From Dimorphilus gyrociliatus (taxonomy: Eukaryota; Annelida; Polychaeta; Dinophilidae): a stretch of 64,000 bases of DNA. Made by a program: the position numbers and the translations under genes. The DNA lies in the NCBI GenBank assembly GCA_904063045.1, contig CAJFCJ010000024.1:310001-374000 (forward strand). Direction: 5' to 3'. The notes beneath the pieces were generated by a model. The model saw nothing but the letters and a program-made list of their open reading frames with translations. It was not told the DNA's origin and did no database searches. Shown piece by piece: positions 1-13,930 of the stretch. Position 1 is the first letter of the stretch. Every line of letters begins with the position of its first letter.

Positions 1-1797
1 CAGTTGACTTAAAATAGAAACCTATTGTATATACGTATTTATTTATAAAAACTGCTTAAGCCTCTAAATAAGTAATCTTTTATATGACTATTGTCTTATT
101 AACTGTTGATATCTATAAGAAGTAACGGTTACACGTAATTGTAATAAAACTATTTATAAATATTATTAGTAAATTATAGCTAATAGCTACATGTTATGGC
201 CGAAAAAACTAGAAGTTGGACAGTAATATGTCTATATATGAGAGAATGAATAGAAATTTAGGTTATGCTAATAACGTGTTAATATTTGTGGCTTAGTTTG
301 ATTAGCCTTTAGGTTGCAGAAAAAGAAATAGCATGTCTTTTTTTATCTCTAAAAACTTTAATAAATCTGTTTTCTTTTTCAAAAATACTCCTGTTTATTT
401 TTTACTGTTATATTTTTTATATCAATATTTAGTTTTACAGAGAGCCAATCTATTCTAAGAAGAGAGTATTGCATTATAAAGGATTCATTATTTATTATCC
501 TTGAACTTTAACCTTAACTTTCTCTCTCATATCCCTCTTTAGTTGGTATTTTTTCCTTGCCAATTGTAAAGATTATGTGAGGTATATAGAGAAAACATTT
601 GCATGTTCTCTGTCTTCACTTTTCTATCAATCTCTATTCCTCTCTCTTTTTCTCTCACTCTTTCGCTCTCTCATCTGTCTGTCAGTCTCTCTCTCTCTAT
701 CTCTATCTCTTTCTCTTCCTACTCTATTCTATTTTATGTGAACCCTTATTTAAACATCTGAAAATATCTTTGTAGAAACCTTTCAAAATTTGCTTTTAAC
801 CAATCTTTTAACTGTAAAAAATATCTGGCTAAATCCTTTCATTTCTCCACTAGCAGGCTCTATTGACCCGAACTAGTGCTGTAATGCAGCATAATAATCA
901 GCGAGTTACCTATAGTAGGCTGGCATTTACTGCGTAATAATCCTACAGTCATAATAACTAAAGCTTAAGACGAAGCATTAATCTTTCTATCCGAAAGATT
1001 TATAGTAGAACGTAGAATTGTGGAAAGATTATAATAATAGCTAAGAAAAAATAATATTTATTAACATAGCTCGTAAAAAAATTTCTTAGTCAGTGTGTAT
1101 GTATTATTCATTATTTAACTAGTAAAGAGAGCGTTACGGGTGGGGGGTAAGGAAGGAAAAAAAAATAACTTGCTCCTTAAAATCTTATATAGGCCGATTA
1201 TTTGTCAGAATGCATATACACACTCTTTATACAATAAATACATTATGGCATATAGTATTAAGATTGATATTAAAGAGTAGAAAAGAGAGAAATTTGGTCG
1301 ATTAGTTATTGATTTTATATATATTTGATAATATATATATATAATATATTAGTACTATATATAAACTATTTTGTGGAAAAGCATGAAATATAAGTTAATA
1401 TAAGTATAACTGATAAAGAATACTTTTTTTATTAGAACTCAATAAAAAATTGAAAATTACTAATAAATTCGAGACTTGAATAGAATAAACTTGTATTTTT
1501 TATACTTTATTTATGTATACATTCTATTTTATTATGTAATTTAAACTAAATTTTGTCCTTGTAATGCTTTTATACTAGTTTTTTTTATTTCTTTGCTTTC
1601 TAAAATAGATATTTTGACCGATTATGGTAAAACATTAACTACAATAGCAAAACATAACTAGGACTTTGTTAAAATCAAGTAAAAGGTCATTCAAAGTTCC
1701 CTTTTTCTCTTCTATATAGATTCTTCTAAAGTAGAAAAAACACTTTTTTCTCTTTTCTATTCGTTTCTAAATTCATTATTTCTAGTGCAGCTTTGTT
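1..1797. other. AT-rich non-coding flank
   Basis: No open frame with gene-like composition is visible. The stretch holds a pyrimidine-rich CT tract near 630-720 and AT runs near 1320-1350. A slightly more GC-rich patch near 840-1000 could be regulatory. A possible minus-strand polyadenylation hexamer (AATAAA as its complement at 1584-1589) lies about 210 bp downstream of the GH3 stop codon. Confidence 0.6.
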
Positions 1798-4732
1798 TTA
1801 TACTCTAGTTAAGGGATGTTGACCTCTAATTGGTTTAGGGTTCAATTGATATTGATACTTTGGTGTTTGTGGATCATAGTTTTCGGGTCTTCTTAATCCT
1901 GGTCCTTTAACATTCAATATCGTACTGGCGTATGCTCCAAAATAATTGCTAAACCTCGATTTTGGTAGGATTCCTCCAGCATAGATTCTGATTTTACCTG
2001 GAAATAGTTTAAAACCATTTTCCTTGTCTTGGAAGATTGACAAATGTTTTTTTGTTAATGTAAATGTTTCAGTTATTGGTCTACCAATGGTGGCAGGTAG
2101 ATCTTTTCTCTTAAATGCTACAAGCTCAATGTTTGGCATGGGGAAAGGAGTTTCCAACCATTCTACGTAGACTTGAATAATCTCGTCGCAAGAAACTCTC
2201 CCTATATTCTTTACCATTACCGTTACAGAAATAGCCTCTGAGTCCTGCATGGATGTGCTGATTTGGGACGGATACACTGACACATTATAATAGTGGAATT
2301 TAGAATAAGATAAACCATAACCGAATGGAAATAGGGGTTCTCCTCGAAAGTATCTATAAGTATGACCTGAGACTTGCATATCGTAGCTTTCAATGGAATC
2401 TATCGCAGTAGCATTTGCATGCCAAGTGAATGGTAATCGACCGGAGGGTGTAGAAAACTGACCAAATTTTGTCAGTATACTGAAAAATGAATAATACTTA
2501 AAACTATCTATATACTGTATACAGTATAAATTTATACGACGGAAGGTGTCTCTACTCAGTGGTAAAATTTAAAACCAAACTTACCGATAGATGGCATGAC
2601 CGGTCATCTGACCCGGATAAAGGCAAGCCAAAATAGATTTAACTTGATTTGATTTCACAGCTAGTGTAATATTTAAAGGACCTCCGGAAAATAGTAGTAG
2701 GACAATTGGTAAATTTTTCTTAGAAGCCAAAAGAATCGATTTTTTTAACATATATTCCTGGTTTTCGGGTAGATTCAATGTTTTTCGATCATTTCCAGTT
2801 CCCTCCAATTCAGAACCTAATTTTTAAGATAAAGCCAAAAAGAAATAAAACGATATTAAAAGCCTATCAATATTGAAATATAGCATATTTTACAAACCAG
2901 TCCCAAGCGTTAAAATTACTAGTGAAGCGTCATTTTTGAAAGCCTTGTCCAATAATCCATCAATTTGTTCTTCATCCGAATCTCCACAGGCTGGAGTATT
3001 ACAAATGTTATGTGGATAAGTCTTGTTAGCCAAGAAAACTATTCCGTCATGAACAGATGACCCAAATTGGTTATCAGCATAGGCAGCAGCATTTCCGTAT
3101 ACAAACTGTAAATTGTTTATGAATGGACCAAGTAATATAGTACCACGACTTTTAACTGATTCGCTTAAGGGAAGGAATCCATTGTCGTGCTTGATTTCAT
3201 TTTTTAACAAAACTATAGATTTTAGCGCGGCTTCCAACGCTAATTGGTTGTGTTCTTCGTGTTGAACTTCCGTAAATGGTATATTTCTATGTAGAGGAAA
3301 ATAAAGGATACCAAGAACCAAGTTAAATGTAGAATTACTCAAATAAGTTCATTTTATACTACTTACTGATATGGATGGAATTGATCAAATTCTCCTAATT
3401 TCATCCGTATCGTAAATAATTTTGCAACACTTTCCCTAATTTCCGAAACACTTAATTCCTTAGTTTGGATAAAATTCTTCAAATGGTACATACTATATCC
3501 TCCACTTTCAAGATTAACACCATTTTTAAAAACATCAAAGGCTGCTTTTGAAACATTTCCATATAATTTACTTTGTAAGAGATTTGAAATGGCTCTATCT
3601 TCTGCAACAATAACTCCCTTGAAGTTCAATTTATCTCTTAGAATTTCTTTTTGTGCTCTATGGACACACGACGGTGTACCGTTGAACCTGTGATTTGTAC
3701 ACATAATTGTTGATGCTCCGGCTTCTACACATTCTTTAAATGGTGGTAAGAAGGTAAGATAAAAGTCACGATCGGAGACTTTTATAGTTGAATCATACAT
3801 TGAGTTCTCTATGTGACAATATTTTCAATAGACAGTTGGTATTACGTTAAATCAATTTCTATCTTACCTGGCCCACTGTGTGCTATGAAATGTTTACAAC
3901 CGGCTGACACTTTCAAATATTTAGGATCATCACCCTGAATACCGGTGATAAAAGCTCTAATCATTGTTTTAACTAGTTCAGGATCCTCGCCATAGGTTTC
4001 CTGATTTCGACCCCAAAGAGGATGTCTCATGATATTTGCAACTGGAGCAAAACAATTTAGTCCATGATTAGTTACTTCAGCGTTCCTTAATTCTTTCGAC
4101 TTTTTGTTGATTGCTCGAATTTCATCTCCAATAGCGCTTGCAACTCTTTTAACTAGGTCGGGATCGAACGTGGCGGCTAGATTAATAGAATGAGGAAATC
4201 CAGTTCCTTTGGTTCCAACCTGCCCATGAAGACATTCCGTGTGCCATGCAAAAGCTTTAATACCTAATGACTCAATAGGTAAGGTTGTACCCTGTCTAGC
4301 ATATGTACTCATATGTAAAAGTCGATTTAATCCAAGATGTAAGACCAAGTTTTTAGCTCTTTGTTCAAAACTTAACGATTCATTAAAATAATCATTGACA
4401 ATAGCAATGTTTTTCTCCTTGTAAACGAATGCGTTTCGTAACCTATCATATTTTTCAAGTTTATTTTTTGGGTCTTCCTCCTTAGCACCAAGTACTCCAG
4501 CCAAAGAATCTTCCGATTCAGTATATTTAAGCGAATTTAGTTTACCTTTATCAATAGTTCTTAGAGGTTTATCTGGTTTTTTATTTTCTGAAACATGTTT
4601 CTCCGGCGTTTCACTCCTTTTAAAACTTCTACTTGTAAAAGTAAGTATAATGATAATCAGAGCAGAAACTACTACAAATTTTTTCAAGTTGCATAACGGA
4701 GGCTTAGGCCTATCTAAATAATTTCTTTTCAT
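1798..4732 (-). CDS. Membrane-anchored glycoside hydrolase family 3 protein (beta-xylosidase/beta-glucosidase-like)
   Basis: Five exons join in frame: 4732-3868, 3808-3367, 3286-2898, 2816-2585, 2479-1798 (2610 nt, 869 aa). Residues 19-33 are hydrophobic after a basic N-terminus, so this is probably a type II membrane or signal-anchored protein. The GH3 N-domain is recognisable from FAPVANIMRHPLWGR, ETYGEDP and KHFIAHSGPE. The C-domain shows SGRLPFTWH and PFGYGLSY followed by a fibronectin-III-like tail, the order seen in plant and fungal beta-xylosidases. The family hydrolyses beta-linked xylosides, arabinosides or glucosides at non-reducing ends. One oddity: where family members usually read GxxVSD with the Asp nucleophile, this protein reads GVIVAED (353-359), so the aligned position is Glu with Asp next to it. 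Activity and substrate are therefore uncertain. Family assignment is firm. Confidence 0.9.
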
Positions 4733-5837
4733 TTTCTTTTATAAATTAATTATAAAAATATATATATGGTTTTGTTGCTATACTCTCCCTAGATATCTCG
4801 CTACAGACAGAAAGAATTTCGAGATTGAATAGTATTGATATTTAAATAAAACTCAATAGAGCGTGGCAAGTCTGAGTGAGAGGGTATATATATGGCCCAG
4901 GATTATTGAATACGTTCTTTTCACCTAAGGTAGGCCTTCATCTTTAAATAACTTTTTTTTTTCTTTTTTCTTCTTTTTCTAGAATCTTCTATAATTCAGA
5001 GCTAAAAATAGAATATCGCAAACTACGATAAATGAGAGATGTTAGGTGATAATGTTTGATAATTGTTGCATTTGTATTAGTTTTCTTTTCTAAGTTTTGG
5101 CTGTTGAGAAATATAAAATGAAAGAACAGATTCTGTGGAATTTGACGATACGAGAAACAAGGATATATTCTAGTTTTGTTTATCGCTATTATCGCCAAGA
5201 GACTTTAGAAGCACCATTTATTTTTCTTTCATGATTTCCCTTTCGTTTCCAAATGAAGTTTTAGAGTTTGAAGAAATATTAATCAGTTATAACTTATCAT
5301 TTACAGTTAGAGCGTTTGTTTACCTATTATATTAATACTAGGATTTGAAAATTAACTAATTAATTTTGTCTTCATTGGCCGATTTAAACTTTAAATTTTC
5401 CCCTAATTGAAGTTCAGTTAATTGGAATTACAGTCCAACACTCTGGGGAATTTTATGCAAATGATGCAATTAATGTGGGAGTTTGGTAAAATTGTACTTT
5501 TTTCTTTTATCTTTTCCTTTATCGTTTACTATCAGATAACATTTATTTTTTACCATTTCCTTTATATTTTTTAGTATTGACCTTATTATTTGTATATTTA
5601 TAGATATTCTTTATATAGAAAATAATATCTGTTAACTAATTCATTTAGTATAACTATATAATAATATAGTTAGTACTGAAAAAATGGTTTAAAAATGAAT
5701 AAAAATCCTTTTTTTTTGTTTAATAAAGAAATATTTGTCCATAATCCCAAATCAAGAGGAGGAAGGGAAGATAACTTAACTGAGTTCTTATCTGTGTGAG
5801 AGGAAGCAGAGAACAATCAGGAAAAGGGCGCATTCGA

Positions 5838-5877
<40 letters not shown>

Positions 5878-6326
5878 GACATAGACATAGACAGTAAGAG
5901 ACTTTTTTAGACGTATCAATTTTTCCAATTCCTTTGGCTTTGTTTTATATTTCCATTGGACTTTTGGAGAATTACCACAAAATCAGACTAAATAAACGAC
6001 ATTTAACCTTAGCTGTCTTTAGATGTGAAGAAAAATTACCAGGAAATCTGGGTGTGAATGTTAAATGTAATAGTATAGACTTGTAGACAAATAACATTCT
6101 TAGCGAAAACAATCTCTATGTTTTCCTTAATAAAATCAGACAATTACAGAAGAGAAAAGATTAAAAGAAGAATTAAGAATAGAAAATTAGAGAAAGGCAA
6201 AGCGGGAGTTGAAAAAAGTAGTACGTAGGTGATTAATTAAGGGTAATAAAATATAGTCATAGTAAAATAGAATATAAATCAAATTTATAGGCCTAAATTA
6301 TAATTCAATGTTAAGAAAAGAAGTAA
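4733..6326. other. Intergenic, upstream of GH3 gene
   Basis: AT-rich sequence with homopolymer T runs and one long AG microsatellite (5841-5872). No coding signal was found. It should contain the GH3 promoter near 4740-4900 and the innexin 3' end near 6000-6320, but I see no decisive motif. Confidence 0.5.
5841..5872. repeat. (AG)n microsatellite
   Basis: An uninterrupted run of 16 AG units, visible directly. Confidence 0.95.
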
Positions 6327-8767
6327 TCAGACACAAAGAACGTCCTCTAGTGGCAGCCTATCCCTAATCAATCGATGCTCCTTGCCGTATTCATCCCATA
6401 ATCCGCAAGCGATTTCGGCCGACGCCATTTCGCCAATGTTCTTCGCTACTAACCAACAGATAAAAACCCCATCTTGCTTGAGATACTCGGAGACAAATTT
6501 TTCCGTTATAATTTCAGTTTCTTTAGTTATTCGACCAAAAGTTTTTAACTGGAGCGTGATTAGATATCCCATATAAAATTCATCCTTCACCTTTCCCATC
6601 TCCCTTTTTTTTACTTATTAATAACGAAATATTTAATTTAGGAATTTTTAAAATATTATAGAAAATGTTAAACGTTAACGCTTCTTTGATATTATAAAAC
6701 ATTATAGTATCTCATTTTTGAAGAATTGTCTCGAGAATGTAATTATTCAAGTAATGATTAAGAAAATATAATAGGGAATTGTTCTAAGTCACGCTCCTGT
6801 TTCCGAATGTATATAACTCTTGCTGTATAACCGCCAATTCGTTTTATCCACTGCAGTAAAGAAAAAAAGCTAACAACGGCCAGGAAGACAAACCAAAACC
6901 ATAGGAATAAATAAATCTTCTCATTGAATAGGTTAATCGGCAGGACACATTGCACAGTATGGCTGTGCTGGGTTGCTAACCTTCTTACTATAAAGTCACA
7001 CATTGTGACTCTTGGAAATATTTGGGAGGATTTCGCCCAAGCGTTATTGCCTTCTAGAAGTGACGTAATTACATGAACCCCGTACATATGATAGTCAGTT
7101 CCCAAAAAGAGATTCAATAGGAATAATTGGGCAACAGCATTCACGACGTATAATAGTTTCACCCCTAAATATGTGCAGGTTAAATAGTTTCCATGTAAAG
7201 TGGACGCAACGCACAGACAGCGTTTAGCCAAGGATGCATAGAGACGCTTGGCGCAATTCTTATGCTCAATGCGTTTGTGTTCGTGAGAGCAGAGGTGGCG
7301 TTCCAGATGAGACAGTAAATAGCGCATTGTCCTTTCTCTAGAAGCTTCGTACGGTCCTCGACTACAAGATAGAGCGCTGTCCATGACAGTGTTTAAATTA
7401 ACACCCGACTTCCGCCTAATTAGACGCCAGACGACACATGGTAGGAAACAAAGTATCGCCTGTGAAATAAAACAAAAATAAATATATAAAAGGAATGAAA
7501 CTACAGTGATAAATGAGCCTAAATATACAAATTTATATAGTATGTATAATAAATAAGCGTAGGTATCAGTGACTTATTTGCAATTATTTATATATGATTA
7601 TATATGCTTTACTTGAATGGAAAATTTTTAGGCTAAATTCTAAAGATTTATATGCATCATATATCCTAAAAAGAATATTATGTTTACATTCAGAAAAAGC
7701 TTTTTATTCTTCAAATGAGGCAAAAGGATGGATATTGTTATATTCGATATAAACAAATGACTCCCAAAAGTTCTTTAGCCCAACTAAATTATCTTCTGAA
7801 CGGAATATTATGGAAATACTGTATAATAATCATTATGTTAAAAAAGCTTACAAATCCTTTCCAGGTGAAATTTTCCAATAGAAGTATAAGCCCTTTTATA
7901 AAAGTTTAGGCCGTCATTTGCATAATTTTCTCATAAGTTACACTAATCTCACCTATGATTAATCTAAATATAAATTCATGTATACAATAAGGTACCAAAC
8001 GACCTCTTTATGTAAACTAGTAGTATTTACTATCTAAAATTAGGCCTAATATTTATAATTTGTTATTTAAACACGAACAATTAAGACATTAGTACGATTT
8101 GTATGAAGTAAATGACTGTTATGACTGACTATTTAATCATGTATAGCATCCATGGGACGGAAGAGAGAGCCTTGCTAGCTTACATATAGAGGCTGGAAAG
8201 TAGAAATTTACAATCCGGCGCCTAAATAAGTTATTATTTATTATATATATACAAAACTAAAATACGTATAGTGTGTAAATTCTGTATATATCAAATATAT
8301 ATAAGATGTCCTAAAGTGTAAGGGAATTTTATATATTCATATATACAGTTTATACTGTTTGAATACATGCTGCTTAGATAGTATAACGTATATCTATTGA
8401 GTTATTATTCAATATAAAGGTAAACTAAACTGCTTACCTGTGATATTAGTAACATTGGTACCCATTGGTAATAAGCAATATGCATTTTCTGAGCGTCTTT
8501 GTTTGGGAGGCGCTTAACTTTGGTCGGAACGTAGTAGGTATTAACAACCCAACAAACGTTATTGGCATACTTCTCGTGATTGTGAGTAAACTGAGCCGGT
8601 AGCCAACAATGTATAGGTTCACCAACGTATTGCTTCGTACTGACTAGGAGGGCAAACAGCACCAAAAACGAAGTTGTATAACGTCTTGATAACCTATCGA
8701 CCCAATCGTCATCCAATCTGGTTTTAATCTCGCCTATCGTCGCCAAGGCACCAACCACTTTATCCAT
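6327..8767 (-). CDS. Innexin (gap-junction channel subunit)
   Basis: Exon 1 (8767-8438, 110 aa) has the N-terminal cytoplasmic part, TM1, a first extracellular loop with two Cys (HCWLPAQF, NNVCWV) and the family hallmark YYQWVP at the start of TM2. Exon 2 starts at 7459 and continues TM2 (ILCFLPCVVWRL). It also carries the cytoplasmic loop with Cys- and His-rich stretches, TM3, and a second loop with two Cys (MCDFIVR, QCVLPINLFNEK), then TM4. A final exon ending at 6327 encodes the C-terminal region (KFVSEYLKQDGVF, GLWDEYGKEH). Innexins form gap junctions and hemichannels in protostomes. The junction between exon 2 and the last exon is unresolved. A weak donor near 6793 joined to an acceptor near 6610-6615 keeps the frame, but neither site is strong. 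A shorter product ending at 6758 is also possible. Confidence 0.88.
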
Positions 8768-10631
8768 GATTTAGAGATGGCGACCTTAAAGGTTGGCTTT
8801 GGCTTCAAATTATTACAAAGAGTTTCAAGTTTTTCAATAAACTTGTTGTATAAAGTAGAGAAAAAGTAAGGAATGATTTTCCTGGTTTAAATGAAAAGAC
8901 ACACAAAGTTGAGAAAATTCGGGGCGTCAGGTTGATTGCTGAGCGTCGAATGAATCGATTATGGTTAAAGGGGGAGGGGTTTGTGTTGGTAAATGATGAG
9001 ACGTTACTATCTGATAAAGTGCTTTCTATTTGTCCACCGACAGATGTTCATTTTTATGAATATAGAATTAATGGAGGCTTTTATGAGTTTTGTTCATAAT
9101 CCTAGCCGTCGATTAGTAACGGTTGATTAAAAATCGACAAGAGATGGAGCTACCAGTTAAATAAGTTATTCCATCAAATTATTTGGCAGGTGGCGTCCAA
9201 GTAGTTGAATTCAATTTAAGTCAACTCCTTTTTTTTCTGGAGGCCTTTGTGATTGTACTGATTTTTTACAATTGATTCAGCATCCTTAAAGAACCCTTGA
9301 CACTTTCATCTCCGTATTAGCTTTTAAACAGACAGAGTTTTCGTCTAGAATCAATTCTTCAATAGAGAATTCAGGCTTTTCATATTCATTTCAAATGATT
9401 CAACCCGCTAACAAGTTTAATTATCATGGCTATATGATTTTAACACTGTTGACGAAAACTAACATAATCACAAGATGGCATTGTTAGTAATAATAGATAA
9501 AAAATATGTTGCACTCAAAAGTTGATTTGAGAGAGCCGAAGTAGTAAACAAATTTACAAGTTTGAAGAAAATGAAAATTAGTAGACTGATGAAGATGGAA
9601 CGTAAATCTTGTGCTAATAATCAGACAAGTTCATTTAATTATCATATCTATCTTCAATAAGATAAAAGAGAATATTTAAATTCTTAAGAAAAGAAAGAAA
9701 GAGAAAAAAGGAAGCTGAGGTAAAAGTTAATAAAAATAAAACAAACTAGATATTCAGACAAACAAAACTAAGATAATTAACATTTTATTAAAATAAACAC
9801 TCTATATATAGAAAAAAAGGATTTCTCATTTTTATGTCATTTAATAATTGATAAATTTAATAATTTTCTTGTTATTCTTAATTAGCATTTCTTTGTTTTT
9901 ATTTATTATTTTATTAATTAGCAGGTTAATTAAGGCTACTATGCGTTGTATGCTTGATTCTTTTTTTTCAATAAGGCTCAAAAAGAGAAATGAGGTAGAA
10001 ATGATTGTTAATAGAATGCGTAGGTGTTTCTTTAATAACTTTAAAATAATACTTAAACCAATCTAACAATTATATCATTTTTATTTAATTTTAAGTTATA
10101 ATCTGTATGAGAGTGATAGAGAGAGTGATGAACTAGAAGACGGATGAAAGTAGGAGAAGGAAGGATAGCAGCCGCTGATGAGTGTAATAAATTTAAACGT
10201 AGATAGGTTTACCTATTATACACAGTATATATATATATATATATTTAAATTTGACAGAACTCCTATTCATATATAAGAATGCATTTATGCTAGACATGCA
10301 TGAATAAACGGTTTAACATAAAAACTATATCTATTTTCGGAGTTACATATGCTAAATTAAAGAGTATCATGATTCAAAAATGAACCTTGTAGTCTTCTCC
10401 TATTCTTTTCGTCTATAATGTGTTAGTTATTAGGGCGCTTTTTTGCTTGGCGTTTGTATTTTTAATTGATAAATATTTTAATTCGATCCTCTTGTAAAAA
10501 AGAAAAAAATATTCTAAAGTAATGCCGTCGACATATTAAAAAAGATCGAGCAAATCGTCTCTGCACTGACTGCAATAAAGCTCGAGAGAGCGTCGAGAAA
10601 AGGCAACAGTAAATTTTTACTGCAAAGAAGA

Positions 10632-10757
10632 ATGATGCGTCGGACTGCTAGTATGGACCGACTTTTATCATCCTCATTTTCTTTGGAAGGATGCCATTAC
10701 GTTTTATTGGTTCATGGGTCACCTGTTAAAAGGACTCCATCTTATGTAACAATTGAG
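10632..10757 (+). CDS. Possible orphan first exon, unknown protein
   Basis: An ATG opens 42 codons ending exactly at a GAG|GTAATT donor-like site. The peptide contains RRTASMDRLLSSS, a basophilic-kinase-like context, then a hydrophobic HYVLLV stretch. Base composition is clearly less AT-rich than the surroundings. I found no downstream exon to join it to, and no family is recognised. It could be the first exon of a gene with long introns, or an open frame inside a regulatory island. Confidence 0.25.
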
Positions 10758-13700
10758 GTAATTTTTGACTATTCATTCTTTTATAGGCGTTGTTTTTCTA
10801 TAACTTGTCCTTATATAGTTTTATATATGTATATCATAAACTCTATATTGCGGCACTCTACAAAAAGTACATTGTAAACATTTTGCCCTCAATGTGCACC
10901 TGCGTCGGGTCGATTACAAAAACTGAGTCGTGACAAACGTCCCATGTAATTGGTTCCTATGAGAAAAGAAACGGGTATAAACTTTGGAAAGGGATTTTAA
11001 ATAGATATTAAAAAGAATTATTAAAGAGATTAAAAGAAATACTTTTGACAACGAAATAAATATCATTGATTTTTCATTATTCAATAATATTAATAATCAT
11101 TTTCACTTGTTTTTTCGTAAGTTCTTTTAGACTCAGAATAGAAACTACGGAGTATAAAGTACATAATAAGATGAAGATACTTTATTAAGTATGAAATGAC
11201 ATGTGAATATTTTTTCATTTACGAAATCCAGACAGTTAATCGATTTGTTTCGAACTGTATACCGAATAACCTTGGTATTTATTGGGTTTTTTTCCTATCA
11301 AATTATTCTCTTCTCCCAGAGTTTTTAAATAGAGTTTATTAATTGAAAAAAATTCGACAACTACAGACTAAAATATAGAGTATTTAGGGGAATGTTGAAG
11401 CTGATAGTCTCCTCTAGATTCTCCTAATTTTGAAAGGCTATAAATAGTAACTACGTACAATGCGCACTAAAAATGATGTACTACTCTTTGTGTATATTAT
11501 CTTTATGATTATATAATAAGTCTACTGATCTTTTTTCTTGACTCTTTCTTTTACAATTTCATTATTTTTTAATATCTGAGATTTATTCTTACAAAATTTT
11601 AGTCTTTGTATCTTTGTTATTCAAGATTTTTTCTAAAACTAACAATACTAATAAGGTAGAATAATTAATTTTTTTAATAACACATTATTCTTGATCATAT
11701 AGTACTTGATTTCATTTCTCCTCATTTCTTTATCTTGTCTATTTTTACTAACTATAGTTTCTTGCGTTTAAGACATTTCTTAAAGATTTTGCGGTATAGG
11801 TTATTCTCTTAATAAGGTTTCATTTATTTTTAATATTGAAACTGTTTCCAAGAAATAAAATACACTTTTTTCTTGTATCCAGGGTAATTTTCTCTCTCTA
11901 AATTAAATGCAATAGTTGCACTGTAGAATATCTAAAAAAGGTGACTTTCAAAAGCGATAGAAACTGTATCACAGGAAAGTTTCTTTTAATTTAAATCTAG
12001 TAAGAGAAAAGTAGAAATGTCATATTTGCTATTTTTTCAATGGCAAAAATACTCGGAAAAAGATATTTTCAAACTTCAAAGATACAGAGGGAGAATACAT
12101 TTTTTATCCATATTTATCTTCACTTTCCACTAGACTCTTATCTATCGATACAATCGATATCTTATACTGTAGGGGTTAATACCGTATAATAACGCCGCTG
12201 ACCGTGCTCCATATAGTATAAATCCATTTGATTTATCTTTCCATTTCAAGTTATCCTATCTTTTGCTATATTTCCATAAACAGGAAAATAAGAAACTTTT
12301 TAATCATTTCTTTGAATACTCTCATCGTCCTCTTTCCTCGCCTTAACTCCCCTTAGTCCATCCCTCTTCCCAAGTCAACCAAAAAGTGGAAAAATAGTCG
12401 AAATTCAGCGATAGATGGCATTATATATGAATTATGGAATATTAATCTTTATTACTGTTTTGTAAAAATTTTAAGAAATGAAGATAAAAACATAATGAAG
12501 AAAAAATCAATGGGAGAGAGAAAAAAAATTAATACAGCTTTGAGTACTTTATTTTTATCGAAATGTAATATTTTAAGGTATAGAAAAAAGTGGCCAATAC
12601 AATTAATTGATCTATTATATAAAATACTCAATAAAAAACATAGTTTTTCCTTTCTGAACTTAGTTCACTTTCTCTCTCTAGCCCCTCCCCCCTCCCCTCC
12701 CTCCTCCCTAGCTGTATCTACCTCTGTCCATCTATGTATATGCCTTCGTATAGAATAGTTTTTCTTTATCTCTTGATGTTACATGTACTAGTTATTTGAA
12801 ATTAGAATTATAGAGGTATTCGGCGAGTTACTATTGAAGTCATGATGGTGAAAATCTAAGTAAATAAAAAATGGAGGTATACGTAAGTAAACATGAGTTT
12901 TCATAGTACTTATGTAATTTTAAAATAGAGCTGAACATATAAATCTTTTACTAGTAATATATGAATATTTTTTCATTTCATTCTTGTGACGAAATAGATT
13001 TCTTATCACTTTGTCTTTATAATAAAAAGAAAAAGAATTTTAAACGACGAGTGAAACGATAATCTTACATAAGTAATCAAGTGGAATCGCTTTTATAAAA
13101 TATCCAATGAAGATTGTACCTATCTCTGACATACATATTATTTGTAACAAAATATGTTGGAATAGGAATGATGGGAAAGAAGAGCACTACAAGATGGCAG
13201 CATGAGTCGTTTTTCTTACATAGCGCAGTTTGATTTTATATGCGACTACTACATATAAATTATATATATAGACAGTATATATATTTTTTCATTTATAAGG
13301 AGTGTAGGATAGAGAGCAAGAGAAAAATATTGCTTTAGAAGTCGACTTAAAAGAGGGATTCGACACGAAAGGGTCAACTGTGCAATGATAAAGAAATAGA
13401 AATATGCGTAGCATATGCCCCTAGAAATAACAACACCCTCCTTCTTTTTTTATAGTTGGAGTAAAGAAACAGGATAAGGGATAACATAAATACTAAAGGA
13501 AGAAAATATTTACTTACAATATTTATTTAATTTAAAACATTAGGAGAAAGAATAGAGCTATCAGTATTATAATTAATCCGGATCGAATTGACCCGAATCG
13601 GCGCTCGGCGTGGAACGGCTTAACGCCAATTAGGCAGCCAGCTTCAATCGACCCTTCGAATCTTGTAGTGTGCCATATGCTTCTATAAAGATAAGATTAT

Positions 13701-13930
13701 CCGTTCTTGTCACACTTAGTTATACTACTCGGGAAATAGTTTAGAGTAGACTCATCCAATTTTTCTTATCTATTACGTAATAGGGCTATTAAGCGAGAAA
13801 GAAACAGTTTTATTAAGTGAGATTATATAATAATGTAGAAAGTAGAAGGCAGAAGGAGAAAGAGTTAGGAGTGATTCGAGGGGAAAAAAGCAATCATGGT
13901 ATGATGTTATTACGCGTGTTCTATTGTGGA

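Noticed and set aside
1798-4732. GH3 as a bacterial transfer or pseudogene
   Set aside because: Five exons with proper GT-AG introns and closed phases over 869 codons argue for an intact resident animal gene; composition matches the neighbours.
12495-12758. 87-codon plus-strand frame
   Set aside because: Low-complexity Ser/Pro/Leu from a polypyrimidine stretch; no splice context or family.
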